A stretch of DNA of 32,305 nucleotides from an uncultured Erysipelotrichaceae bacterium (lineage in GTDB: Bacteria; Bacillota_I; Bacilli_A; RF39; UBA660). This document shows positions 7,408 to 15,554 of the stretch, in pieces. The notes under the pieces are model-generated. The model saw nothing but the letters and a program-made list of their open reading frames with translations, was not told the origin of the DNA and ran no database searches. The first letter of the stretch is position 1. Each line of letters opens with the position of its first letter. Both the position numbers and the translations under genes were made by a program. The DNA lies in NCBI GenBank assembly GCA_902797995.1, contig CADBUX010000014.1, positions 1 through 32,305 on the forward strand, read 5' to 3'.

Positions 7408-7533
7408 TTGAAAAAAGGAACTTTTCAACCAAATAGCAGACGTATGAAGAAAAAACATGGTTTCTTCGCTCATAATGAAGCTGGTATTGTTAAAAGAAGA
7501 AGAAACAAAGGTAGAAAAAAATTATCAAAATAA
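7408..7533 (+). CDS. rpmH: 50S ribosomal protein L34
   Basis: Small basic protein of the large ribosomal subunit. The 41-residue product shows the L34 pattern TFQPNSRRMKKKHGF followed by KRRRNKGRKKLSK at the end; the middle is slightly unusual (FAHNEAGIV). It is too short for most ORF searches. Two in-frame starts are possible: ATG at 7402, only 3 bases from GGAGG (7394-7398), or TTG at 7408, 9 bases away. The TTG gives MKKGTFQPN, closer to the usual MKRTFQPN, so I prefer it. It is the first gene of rpmH-rnpA-yidC-jag. Confidence 0.95.
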   Translation: MKKGTFQPNSRRMKKKHGFFAHNEAGIVKRRRNKGRKKLSK

Positions 7534-7536
7534 TAG

Positions 7537-7557
7537 TCCACTAAAAGTGGATTTTTG
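7537..7557 (+). terminator. Weak hairpin between rpmH and rnpA
   Basis: TCCACT/AGTGGA 6-bp stem with an AAA loop followed by five T. It is short and lies before rnpA without a new promoter, so it more likely lowers rnpA relative to rpmH (attenuation) or protects the rpmH RNA end than stops all transcription. Confidence 0.45.
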
Positions 7558-7573
7558 ATTATGGAGGAATTAT

Positions 7574-7906
7574 ATGAAGAAACAAAGTATTGTTAAAAAC
7601 TCAAAAGACTTTGATAGAATAATAAAAAAAAGACAAGGTAAAAGTAATAAGTACTTCATAATAAATAAAGAAGATAATAATGAAAATATAAATTTATTTG
7701 GTATAACATTTACTAAACATATAGGTAATGCTGTAACTAGAAATAAGTTAAAAAGAAGAATAAAGAGTATAATAGATAATAACAAAGAAATATATCAAAA
7801 AAGTACTACATATATAATAATAGCAAGAAAAAATGTACTTGATTTAAAATATCAACAAATGGAACAAGAACTAGTAAATCTTTTCTTAAAAATAAAAGGA
7901 GAATAA
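7574..7906 (+). CDS. rnpA: Ribonuclease P protein component
   Basis: Protein subunit of RNase P that helps the catalytic RNA bind and cleave the 5' leader of tRNA precursors. The 110-residue product has the usual length and basic character, and carries the RNR signature in GNAVTRNKLKRRIKSII (about 55-71), preceded by FGITFTKHIGNAV. The start ATG follows TGGAGG. It lies between rpmH and yidC as in almost all Firmicutes; its stop is one base from the yidC ATG. Confidence 0.96.
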   Translation: MKKQSIVKNSKDFDRIIKKRQGKSNKYFIINKEDNNENINLFGITFTKHIGNAVTRNKLKRRIKSIIDNNKEIYQKSTTYIIIARKNVLDLKYQQMEQELVNLFLKIKGE

Positions 7907-7907
7907 T

Positions 7908-8834
7908 ATGAAAAATAAAAAAATAGTAAAAATTCTAATCATATTAGTATTAATGATAACTTTAACAGGATGTACTCATATATTAAAAGATAAAGATGGT
8001 AAAGCAGTAAGAAATGAACAAACAGGTGGGGCAATAACAGAAAATATTATTTGTAAGCCAACTGATAAAAAATCAATTAAAATTTATAAAGACAACAAGG
8101 TTGATATAGAAAAACTACCAGATTGTAACAAAATAAAAATAACTGGAAAATACGAAAATCTATGGAATACATTCTTTGTAAGACCTTTGGGATACATAAT
8201 AATAAAGTTAGGAAACTTAGTAACTTCAACAGCTATATCAATAATTATTATAACTTTAATACTTCGTTTAGCACTTTATCCAAATACAAAAAAAACATTA
8301 ATGCAATCTGAAAACATGAAAAAAGCACAGCCTGAAATTCAAAGAATAGAGAAGAAGTATGAAGGAAAAACAGATAGTGAATCAATGACAAAAAAAGGTA
8401 GAGAACAAATGGCAGTATACAAAAAATACAATATTAAGCCATTATCAGGATGTTTATTTGCCTTTATTCAGTTACCAATTCTTCTAGCATTTTATGAAGC
8501 AATCAATAGGGTACCAGCCATTTTTGAAGAAACATTCTTAGGGTTAAATATGGGAACAACCCCAGGAACTGCAATAGCAAATGGATCATGGCAATATTTA
8601 ATAATATGTATTATTTTAATCGTAATAACATATTTATCTTATAAATTAAACCCATCCATGACCAGCAATGACGCCTTAGGTTCACAACAAAAAATGATGG
8701 CTCCAATGATGACAGTATTTATAGGATTTATGTCATTCACATTACCAACAGCTATAGGCTTATATTGGATAACATCCTCAGCATTTACAATATTTCAAAA
8801 TCTAACTATGAAAAGAGGTAAAAAGCATGAATAA
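7908..8834 (+). CDS. yidC: Membrane protein insertase YidC (lipoprotein form)
   Basis: Inserts and folds membrane proteins, alone or with SecYEG. The 308-residue product starts with a lipoprotein signal, hydrophobic residues 7-20 and lipobox LTGC with Cys22, as in SpoIIIJ-type YidC. The conserved membrane core follows: a first segment around 95-123 with the functional arginine in LILRLALYP (Arg120), a charged cytoplasmic hairpin (125-175), then segments around 178-200, 228-246 and 265-297 with GLYWITSSAF. The basic tail KRGKKHE suits ribosome contact. It overlaps jag by 8 bases. Confidence 0.96.
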   Translation: MKNKKIVKILIILVLMITLTGCTHILKDKDGKAVRNEQTGGAITENIICKPTDKKSIKIYKDNKVDIEKLPDCNKIKITGKYENLWNTFFVRPLGYIIIKLGNLVTSTAISIIIITLILRLALYPNTKKTLMQSENMKKAQPEIQRIEKKYEGKTDSESMTKKGREQMAVYKKYNIKPLSGCLFAFIQLPILLAFYEAINRVPAIFEETFLGLNMGTTPGTAIANGSWQYLIICIILIVITYLSYKLNPSMTSNDALGSQQKMMAPMMTVFIGFMSFTLPTAIGLYWITSSAFTIFQNLTMKRGKKHE

Positions 8835-9435
8835 AAAAAGTTTCACAGGTAAAACAAAAGAAGAAGCAATAACAAAAGCAATGGAAGAATTCAATGCTAA
8901 AGAAGATGAACTAATTATTATAGAAAAAGAAATAAAAAAATCTCTATTTAATAAAAAAGCAGAAATTGAAGCGATAACAAAAGATGAATTAAATAAAGAA
9001 ATAAAAGACTATATCTTAAAAATAGTAAAAGATATGGGAATAAATGCTAAAATAGAAACCAAAACAAGAGAAGAAACTATTATATTTAACTTAATTGCAC
9101 CAGAAACACCTATATTAATAGGTAGAAATGGTAGAACAATTGAAGCACTTCAAAATATAGCTAATCAAATGGTTAATACCAATTTAGGAACATACTATAG
9201 ATTTATTATAGATGCAAATGATTACAAATCAAAAAGAAGGGCAAGACTAGAAAAAACAGCAAAATATACAGCAAAAGAAGTAGCAAAAACAAAAGTTGAA
9301 GCTCATCTTGAACCAATGAATTCATACGAAAGAAGAATAATTCATAATATATTAACTAATTCAAAAGACGTAATAACTGAATCTGAAGGTGAAGAACCAA
9401 ATAGACATGTTGTTATAAAGCCAAAAGCCGAATAA
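8827..9435 (+). CDS. jag: Jag/KhpB family RNA-binding protein
   Basis: Also called KhpB/EloR; an RNA-binding protein that with KhpA affects cell elongation and division in Firmicutes. The 202-residue product has the three usual parts: Jag-N domain (about 1-50, KSFTGKTKEEAITKAMEEF), a KH domain with the GRNGRT loop (about 98-103), and an R3H domain near the C-terminus with LEPMNSYERRIIH. The ATG overlaps the end of yidC and follows GAGGT, which indicates coupling. It is the last gene of the rpmH operon; the terminator begins inside its last codons. Confidence 0.94.
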   Translation: MNKKSFTGKTKEEAITKAMEEFNAKEDELIIIEKEIKKSLFNKKAEIEAITKDELNKEIKDYILKIVKDMGINAKIETKTREETIIFNLIAPETPILIGRNGRTIEALQNIANQMVNTNLGTYYRFIIDANDYKSKRRARLEKTAKYTAKEVAKTKVEAHLEPMNSYERRIIHNILTNSKDVITESEGEEPNRHVVIKPKAE

Positions 9436-9444
9436 GGCTTTTTT
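9423..9444 (+). terminator. Terminator overlapping the end of jag
   Basis: AAAAGCC/GGCTTTT stem (9423-9429 with 9436-9442), loop GAATAA that contains part of the stop codon, then more T. The stem encodes the last residues KPKAE. Confidence 0.75.
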
Positions 9445-9458
9445 TTAATTAAAAACTG

Positions 9459-9467
9459 TGATATAAT
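9459..9467 (+). promoter_or_regulatory. mnmE promoter, extended -10
   Basis: TGaTATAAT at 9459-9467, 25 bases before the ATG; the -35 region is only a T-run from the preceding terminator. Confidence 0.5.
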
Positions 9468-9492
9468 ACACGAGAAAAAGGAAGGGATACCT

Positions 9493-10836
9493 ATGAATGA
9501 TACAATATGTGCAATTTCAACCACTTTAGGAGTCGGAGCTATATCAATAATAAGAGTAAGTGGAAAAGATGCCATAGAAAAGGTTAACAATATTACTAAC
9601 ATAGATTTAACAAAAAAACAAAGTCACACAATTAATTATGCCTATATAAAAAATAATAATGAGATAATAGATGAAGTTTTAATATCGGTAATGAAAGCTC
9701 CAAAAACCTTTACCACAGAAGACACTATTGAAATAAATTGTCATGGAGGTATAGCAACAACTGAAAAAGTGTTAGAACTCCTTTTAAATCAAGAAATTCG
9801 TTTAGCAGAACCAGGCGAATTCACCAAAAGAGCATTTCTAAATGGAAGAATAGATTTAACACAATCTCAATCAGTACAAGATTTAATAAATACAAAAAGT
9901 GATAAAGCAAGGGCATTAGCAATTAATAACTTAAAAGGAACAACAAGTAACAAAATAAGATCTTTAAGAGAAAGATTAGTTAAAATAATAACTAACATTG
10001 AAGTAAATATAGATTATCCAGAATATCAAGATATTGAAGAGATGACGATAGAAAAAATTAAAAATGAAATAGATAATATAGAAAGTGAATTAGAAAGTAT
10101 AATTAAAAATTCAGAAAATAGTAAAATAATAACAAATGGTATTAATGTAGCAATAATAGGTAAACCAAACGTAGGAAAAAGTAGTATTTTAAACAAATTA
10201 ATTGAAGAAGAAAAAGCAATAGTAACTAATATTCCAGGAACAACCAGAGATGTAATAGAAGCTTCCTTTAATCTAAACGGAATAACTCTAAATTTAATAG
10301 ATACTGCAGGAATAAGAGAAACAGATGATATAGTAGAAAAAATTGGGGTAGAAAAGTCAAAAAAAGCTCTAGACAAAGCAGATTTAGTTCTTCTTATACT
10401 AAATAACAACGAAAAGTTAACAGAAGAAGACAAAAAATTACTTGAAATATCAAAAGATAAACAAAGAATAATAGTAGTAAACAAAACAGATTTAGAAAAA
10501 AAATTAGATTTAAATGAAGAAAATATAGTTTATACGAATACAGTAGAAGAGAATGGTATAGAATCACTTCTAAATAAAATAAGCGAAATGTATAAACTAG
10601 AACAACTAGAAACAAACGATTATTATTACGTTTCAAACATACAACAATTAAATAAAATAAAGCAAACAAGAAGAAACATAAAAGATATAAAGCGAGGGTT
10701 AGAAGAATCTATACCTATAGATATGTTAGAAATAGATCTAAGAGAGATTTGGCAAACTCTTGGAGAAGTAATTGGAGAAACATATACTGAAGAGCTTCTA
10801 GATAATTTATTTAAAAACTTCTGTGTAGGAAAATAA
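9493..10836 (+). CDS. mnmE: tRNA modification GTPase MnmE
   Basis: With MnmG it adds the (carboxymethyl)aminomethyl group at C5 of wobble uridine in several tRNAs, using a tetrahydrofolate-derived carbon. The 447 residues show the N-terminal folate-binding domain (1-120, MNDTICAISTTLGVGAISIIRVSG and ending AEPGEFTKRAFLNGRIDL), a helical domain, the inserted G domain with GKPNVGKSS (G1, about 222-230), PGTTRD (G2), DTAGI (G3) and NKTD (G4), and the C-terminal FCVGK with the conserved cysteine. The start follows GGAAGGG. It is normally next to mnmG; here a gene of unknown function (10849-11562) lies between. Confidence 0.97.
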   Translation: MNDTICAISTTLGVGAISIIRVSGKDAIEKVNNITNIDLTKKQSHTINYAYIKNNNEIIDEVLISVMKAPKTFTTEDTIEINCHGGIATTEKVLELLLNQEIRLAEPGEFTKRAFLNGRIDLTQSQSVQDLINTKSDKARALAINNLKGTTSNKIRSLRERLVKIITNIEVNIDYPEYQDIEEMTIEKIKNEIDNIESELESIIKNSENSKIITNGINVAIIGKPNVGKSSILNKLIEEEKAIVTNIPGTTRDVIEASFNLNGITLNLIDTAGIRETDDIVEKIGVEKSKKALDKADLVLLILNNNEKLTEEDKKLLEISKDKQRIIVVNKTDLEKKLDLNEENIVYTNTVEENGIESLLNKISEMYKLEQLETNDYYYVSNIQQLNKIKQTRRNIKDIKRGLEESIPIDMLEIDLREIWQTLGEVIGETYTEELLDNLFKNFCVGK

Positions 10837-10848
10837 GGGAGAATAGTT

Positions 10849-11562
10849 ATGACAGACAAAGAAAAAAGTAATAAAAAACTCAATAACCACAAAGCAGAAA
10901 CAAATGAACTAATACCAATCATTGAAGGTATAATAAAAAATATAAGTAAAATAGAGCCAAATTATTCTCAAATAGACAATATAGTAGAAACATATAGAGA
11001 CAAGATATATGATATTTATACAGAATTAGAAAAGAAATTGATAGATTTTTGGAGTGATGAGTTCTTAATTGGAGACCTAATAAGATATCATTTAGAAACA
11101 ATAATGTATCATAGCGTAGAAGATTTATTATCCCTAGCAACAGAAGTTTTATCAAAAAAGAAAAGAATTTTCTTAGGAAAAAATGTAAATAATAATGTTT
11201 TAAAAGAATTAAAAGAGTCTAACAAATATATAAAAGATTATAGTATTAATAATAATATATATGACACATTAATATGGTACTATAGTAATATACCAGTCAT
11301 AAGTTTTAAACCTAAAGAAATAATTTATTCATATATTAAAATTAGAAATAAATTAAAACTAATGAATATGGGCAATCTATTAACTGAAGAAAAAGAAAAA
11401 AATATAATAGCAATAATAGAAAAAAAAGAAGTAGAATGTCTAGAATATAGAAAAAAATACAATCAAATATTAAATATATTAAAAGAAATAGCAAACAAGG
11501 ATGAAGAAGCAAATATACAAGATAGTATTATAAAACAAAGAAAAAAAGAGTATAAAAACTAA
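10849..11562 (+). CDS. Unknown helical protein B, paralogue of the 2984-3751 product
   Basis: The 237-residue protein has no family I recognise. It lacks membrane segments and is strongly charged and helical. It shares ordered motifs with the protein encoded at 2984-3751: NIVETYR (44-50), FWSDEF (67-72), LSK (101-103), WYYSNIPV (143-150), SYIK (161-164), and EKKE-ECLEY (191-200), with nearly equal spacing, so the two are paralogues rather than chance resemblance. The C-terminal part (200-237) is basic and coiled-coil-like. Start ATG follows GGGAG at good distance, 12 bases after mnmE, so the two are probably co-transcribed. It separates mnmE from mnmG, which are contiguous in most Firmicutes, and is followed by a terminator. 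Confidence 0.82.
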   Translation: MTDKEKSNKKLNNHKAETNELIPIIEGIIKNISKIEPNYSQIDNIVETYRDKIYDIYTELEKKLIDFWSDEFLIGDLIRYHLETIMYHSVEDLLSLATEVLSKKKRIFLGKNVNNNVLKELKESNKYIKDYSINNNIYDTLIWYYSNIPVISFKPKEIIYSYIKIRNKLKLMNMGNLLTEEKEKNIIAIIEKKEVECLEYRKKYNQILNILKEIANKDEEANIQDSIIKQRKKEYKN

Positions 11563-11588
11563 AAAAGATCCAAAAGGGATCTTTTTCT
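11562..11588 (+). terminator. Terminator after protein B gene
   Basis: AAAAAGATCC/GGATCTTTTT (11562-11571 with 11577-11586), 5-base loop, T-run. It starts at the last base of the stop codon. Confidence 0.85.
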
Positions 11589-11616
11589 TGTTAAAATATG
11601 AAAAATATGCTATGAT
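11588..11616 (+). promoter_or_regulatory. mnmG promoter
   Basis: -35 TTGTTA (11588-11593), 17-base spacer, -10 TATGAT (11611-11616), directly after the terminator and about 30 bases before the ATG. Confidence 0.65.
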
Positions 11617-11646
11617 ACAAGCGCATAAAAAGAGGAAGTGGTATAA

Positions 11647-13500
11647 ATGAAATACGATATAATTGTTGTGGGAGGAGGTCACGCAGGTTGCGAAGCGGCT
11701 TTAGCTAGCGCAAGACTTAATAATAAGACTCTCCTAGTTACAGGAAATATTAATAATATTGCAGATTGTCCTTGCAATCCATCAATCGGAGGTTCAGCTA
11801 AAGGAATAGTAGTCCGTGAAATAGATGCCCTTGGAGGAGAAATGGGTATTAATGCTGATAAATCACTTCTTCAAATAAAAAAACTAAATACTAGAAAAGG
11901 TCCAGCAGTTTGGTCACTTCGTTCACAAATAGACAAAGTAGATTACACAATAAACATGATAGAAACTATTAAAAATCAAGAAAATTTAGATATAAAAGAA
12001 ACATTTGCAGAGCATTTAATAATAGAAAATAGTACTGTAAAAGGAATAATAACTAGAGAAAAAGATGAAATAACAGCAAAAGCAGTAATCCTAACAACAG
12101 GAACATATCTAAATTCAAATATTTTAATAGGAAGTACTAAAAAACAAGAAGGACCTCATGGAGAAAAAACAGAATTACATTTAAGTAAAGATCTAAAAGA
12201 ATTAGGTTTTACTATTCAAAGATTAAAAACAGGAACACCTCCAAGAGTAAAAAAAGATACTATAGATTTTACAAAAGCCAAAGTAGAAAGAGGTAGTGAC
12301 GTACCATTACAATTCTCATTCTATGAAAAATCTAATTTTAATATAAATAAACAAGAAGATTGTCATTTAATATATACAACACCACAAACTCATAAAATAA
12401 TAAACGAAAACCTAGAAAAATCTGCGATGTATGGAGGTTATGTTGAAGGAATTGGACCTCGTTATTGTCCATCAATCGAAGATAAATTAGTAAAATTTAA
12501 AGATAAAGAACGGCATCAATTATTTTTAGAACCAGAAAGTAAATACTATGATAGTATATATATTCAAGGATTTTCATCAAGCATGCCCATTGATGTTCAA
12601 TATAAAATGGTTCATAGCTTGCCAGGGCTTGAAAACTGTGAAATTCTAAAATATGCCTATGCTATAGAATATGATGCAATAGATCCAACACAGTTAAAAA
12701 GATCACTTGAAACAAAAATAATAGAAAATCTATTTACTGCAGGTCAAATAAATGGAACAAGTGGTTATGAAGAAGCAGCTTGCCAAGGGTTAATCGCATC
12801 AATTAATGCAAATCAAAAAATAAAAAATAAAGAACCATTAATACTAAGAAGAGATGAAGCATACATTGGTGTACTAATAGATGATTTAGTAACTAAAGGG
12901 ACAGAAGAACCTTATAGATTACTTACATCACGTGCAGAGTATCGCTTACTTTTAAGAGATGATAATGCAGATTTAAGATTATCAGAATATGGAATAGAAA
13001 TAGGATTAATAAAGGACCAAAAAGAATTAATCTTCAAAACAAAAAAAGAAAAGATAGAGAATCTTTTAAAAGAACTAGAACAAACAATAACACCAACGAA
13101 ACAAATAAATGAAATTTTAATAGAAAGTAACATCAAACCAATACAAGATAAAGTGTCTTTACATGATTTATTAAAAAAACCAGATGTAACAGTAGATAAA
13201 TTAAATTATTTCATAAAAGAAAAATATCCAAAAGAAGTAAAAGAAGAAGTAGAAATAATGATAAAATATGAAGGATATATCAAAAAACAAATCGAAGATG
13301 CTGAAAAGCAAAAAGAATACGAAGATATAAAACTAAGTGAAGAGATAGATTATAAAAAAGTACCTAATTTAGCGCTTGAAGCAAGAGAAAAACTAAACAA
13401 AATAAAACCCACTTCAATAGGACAAGCAATGAGAATAAGTGGAGTAAATCCAAGTGATATAAGTGTTTTAATGATTTATTTAAGGAGTAAGCATGAATAG
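11647..13500 (+). CDS. mnmG: tRNA uridine-5-carboxymethylaminomethyl modification enzyme MnmG
   Basis: FAD-dependent partner of MnmE in wobble-uridine modification. The 617-residue length is typical. The N-terminus has the Rossmann FAD motif VVGGGHAGCEAALASARL (8-25), followed by CPCNPSIGGSAKG (family signature with catalytic Cys), TGTYLNS, RLKTGTPPR, and further on GQINGTSGYEEAACQGL (second signature) and SRAEYRLLLRDDNADLRL. The C-terminal helical domain binds MnmE and ends in DISVLMIYLRSKHE. The start follows AGAGGAAG. The gene overlaps rsmG by 8 bases, so they form a pair. Confidence 0.97.
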   Translation: MKYDIIVVGGGHAGCEAALASARLNNKTLLVTGNINNIADCPCNPSIGGSAKGIVVREIDALGGEMGINADKSLLQIKKLNTRKGPAVWSLRSQIDKVDYTINMIETIKNQENLDIKETFAEHLIIENSTVKGIITREKDEITAKAVILTTGTYLNSNILIGSTKKQEGPHGEKTELHLSKDLKELGFTIQRLKTGTPPRVKKDTIDFTKAKVERGSDVPLQFSFYEKSNFNINKQEDCHLIYTTPQTHKIINENLEKSAMYGGYVEGIGPRYCPSIEDKLVKFKDKERHQLFLEPESKYYDSIYIQGFSSSMPIDVQYKMVHSLPGLENCEILKYAYAIEYDAIDPTQLKRSLETKIIENLFTAGQINGTSGYEEAACQGLIASINANQKIKNKEPLILRRDEAYIGVLIDDLVTKGTEEPYRLLTSRAEYRLLLRDDNADLRLSEYGIEIGLIKDQKELIFKTKKEKIENLLKELEQTITPTKQINEILIESNIKPIQDKVSLHDLLKKPDVTVDKLNYFIKEKYPKEVKEEVEIMIKYEGYIKKQIEDAEKQKEYEDIKLSEEIDYKKVPNLALEAREKLNKIKPTSIGQAMRISGVNPSDISVLMIYLRSKHE

Positions 13501-14188
13501 AGAAACATTAAAAAAAGAATTACAAAAGATAGGTATACAACTAACAGAAAATCAAGAAAAGCAATTAGAAAAATACTATGAACTGTTAATACAAACAAAT
13601 AATTATACTAATCTTACAAGAATAACAGAAAAAGAAGCTGTTTATTTAAAACATTTCTATGATTCTTTAACAATAACAAAAGTAATAGATTTAACCCAAA
13701 ACTTATCACTTATAGATATAGGAACAGGAGCAGGATTTCCAGGTTTAGTTTTAAAAATAGTATATCCTAATTTAAAAGTTACATTACTTGATTCATTAAA
13801 TAAAAGAATAGATTTTTTAAATAAAGTAATAAAGGAATTAAATTTAAAAGATATAAAAACAGTTCACTCAAGAATTGAAGATTATAAAGAAGAACAATTT
13901 GATATTGTAACTTCTAGAGCTGTTGCCAAAACTAATATGCTATTAGAATTGTCCTGCAAATTACCAAAAGTAAACGGCTATTTTATATTTCTAAAAGGAA
14001 ATATAGAAGAAGAATTAAAAGAATCAGAAAATGCACAAAAACTATTACACATAAAACTAATACAAAAAGAAGAATTCCTTCTTCCAATAGAAAACAGTAA
14101 AAGAACAATAATTAAACTACAAAAAACTGAGGAAATAAATAACAAATATCCTAGAAATTTTACACAAATAAAGCAAAAACCGTTGTAA
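13493..14188 (+). CDS. rsmG: 16S rRNA (guanine-N7)-methyltransferase RsmG
   Basis: SAM-dependent methyltransferase for G527 (E. coli numbering) in the 530 loop of 16S rRNA; loss gives low-level streptomycin resistance in several bacteria. The 231-residue product shows the Class I SAM motif LIDIGTGAGFPGLVLKI (about 73-89), acidic motif II TLLDSLNKRIDFL, and ITSRAVA-like VTSRAVAKTNMLLEL around 138-152. The N-terminal helical region includes NYTNLTRI. Translation starts within the end of mnmG. The last codons also form a terminator stem. Confidence 0.96.
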   Translation: MNRETLKKELQKIGIQLTENQEKQLEKYYELLIQTNNYTNLTRITEKEAVYLKHFYDSLTITKVIDLTQNLSLIDIGTGAGFPGLVLKIVYPNLKVTLLDSLNKRIDFLNKVIKELNLKDIKTVHSRIEDYKEEQFDIVTSRAVAKTNMLLELSCKLPKVNGYFIFLKGNIEEELKESENAQKLLHIKLIQKEEFLLPIENSKRTIIKLQKTEEINNKYPRNFTQIKQKPL

Positions 14189-14201
14189 AATTTCTTTTTT
14201 T
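14153..14201 (+). terminator. Terminator overlapping the end of rsmG
   Basis: Perfect 12-bp stem AGAAATTTTACA/TGTAAAATTTCT (14153-14164 with 14184-14195), 19-base loop, then six T. The left arm is coding and the right arm holds the stop codon. Confidence 0.8.
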
Positions 14202-14253
14202 GTATTAAAATGATAACATAGGAAAAGTATGTAAAAAGAATAGAGGGATAAAA

Positions 14254-15453
14254 ATGAACTTAGAAAAAGAAATTTTTGATATATCTTTAAAGGATATTAT
14301 TCCAAATAGATTTCAACCAAGAGAAATATTTGATGAAGAAGCATTAAATGAATTATCACAATCAATTAAAGAGCACGGAGTAATTCAACCAATAATAGTA
14401 AGAAAAGTTGGAGACAAATATGAAATAATTGCAGGAGAACGTCGTTTTAGAGCATCACAAATGGCAGGTAAAGAAACAATTCCAGCTTTAGTAAAAGATA
14501 TCGATGATAAAGAAGTAGCAAAAATAGCGTTGCTTGAAAATCTTCAAAGAAGTAATTTAACACCAATCGAAGAAGCAAAAACATATCAAACAATCTTAAA
14601 AATAGATAATATTACTCAAGATGAACTTGCAGTAAACTTAGGAAAATCACAAGCAACAATTGCTAATAAACTAAGATTATTAACACTAGATGAAGAAGTT
14701 CAAACAGCACTACTTAATTCACAAATATCAGAACGACATGCCAGAAGTTTAATAGGATTAGCTAAAGAAAAACAAAGAGAATTATTACACAGAATAATAA
14801 ATGAAAAACTAACAGTAAGACAATTAGATGAAGAAGTAATGAAATTAAATGGTAGAATGACAAATAATGAAGTAGCAGTACCAATTCAAAAACAAGGAGA
14901 ATTACAAATGAATACACAAGTAAAAGAAGAAGTACAACCTACAATTTCAAATGGCTTAAATAATACAGTTCAACCTATACAAACCCCATTATCAAATATA
15001 GTGAATAATACTTCACAATCTGATCAATCTACAATACAAAATATACATAATAATAGCGAATCTCATTATGAAGAACATTTAGATGAAATAAAACCTAACA
15101 CTTCATTAAATATAAACTCTGAAACACCACCAGTAATGGAAAACATATTTGATAAATTAAGAGTAAAATCTGAAGAAACAGAAGAACCACGTGAACCAAA
15201 AATAGATTTATCAAGTATTGCGTCACAACAAGCATTATCAAATATAACACAGACTCACCAAAACGATAATATTCAAGCAAATGAACAAGAAAGTTATAGT
15301 AACATATATGATTTAAGATTTGCTATTAATAATTTTAGACAAGCAATTCAAAATACAGAAAAGTTTGGATTTAAAGTATCAACAAGTGAAGAAGACCAAG
15401 GAGATAAATACAAAATAGTGATAGAAATAGATAAAAATCAAGGAAACTCTTAA
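14254..15453 (+). CDS. noc: Noc-type ParB paralogue (nucleoid occlusion), with long linker
   Basis: In Bacillus, Noc binds NBS sites, uses CTP to spread, and blocks septum formation over the nucleoid. The 399 residues show the N-terminal CTP-binding fold with QPR (21-23), GERRFRA (61-67) and ENLQR (95-99), then a helix-turn-helix. At the four positions known to separate Noc from ParB specificity I find Gln133, Lys139, Thr144 and Arg161, three matching Noc. The C-terminal dimer domain (352-393) resembles Bacillus Noc. Two oddities: the N-terminal amphipathic membrane helix of Bacillus Noc is absent, and residues about 200-350 form an Asn/Gln/Ser-rich linker with one conserved-looking patch (ENIFDKLRVKSEE), making it over 100 residues longer than Bacillus Noc. 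Position after rsmG and before parA is standard. Confidence 0.85.
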   Translation: MNLEKEIFDISLKDIIPNRFQPREIFDEEALNELSQSIKEHGVIQPIIVRKVGDKYEIIAGERRFRASQMAGKETIPALVKDIDDKEVAKIALLENLQRSNLTPIEEAKTYQTILKIDNITQDELAVNLGKSQATIANKLRLLTLDEEVQTALLNSQISERHARSLIGLAKEKQRELLHRIINEKLTVRQLDEEVMKLNGRMTNNEVAVPIQKQGELQMNTQVKEEVQPTISNGLNNTVQPIQTPLSNIVNNTSQSDQSTIQNIHNNSESHYEEHLDEIKPNTSLNINSETPPVMENIFDKLRVKSEETEEPREPKIDLSSIASQQALSNITQTHQNDNIQANEQESYSNIYDLRFAINNFRQAIQNTEKFGFKVSTSEEDQGDKYKIVIEIDKNQGNS

Positions 15454-15467
15454 TTGAGTTTTTTCTT
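15444..15467 (+). terminator. Short terminator overlapping the noc stop
   Basis: AAACTC/GAGTTT 6-bp stem (15444-15449 with 15456-15461), loop containing the TAA, then a T-rich tail. Modest strength. Confidence 0.55.
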
Positions 15468-15510
15468 TTTCTGAAAATAAGTAAAAAACCTTTCAAAAAA
15501 TATAAAATTT

Positions 15511-15519
15511 TGATAGAAT
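15511..15519 (+). promoter_or_regulatory. parA operon promoter, extended -10
   Basis: TGaTAGAAT at 15511-15519; -35 at the normal distance is only TTTCAA. It lies about 35 bases before the parA ATG. Confidence 0.4.
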
Positions 15520-15554
15520 AAAAATAGCGAAAAAAAGGAATAGGTGAAAGCAGT

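Noticed and set aside
15183-15198. CACGTGAACC half-site resembling parS inside noc
   Set aside because: Only 11 of 16 positions match and the left half is almost unrelated, so it is not a credible parS.
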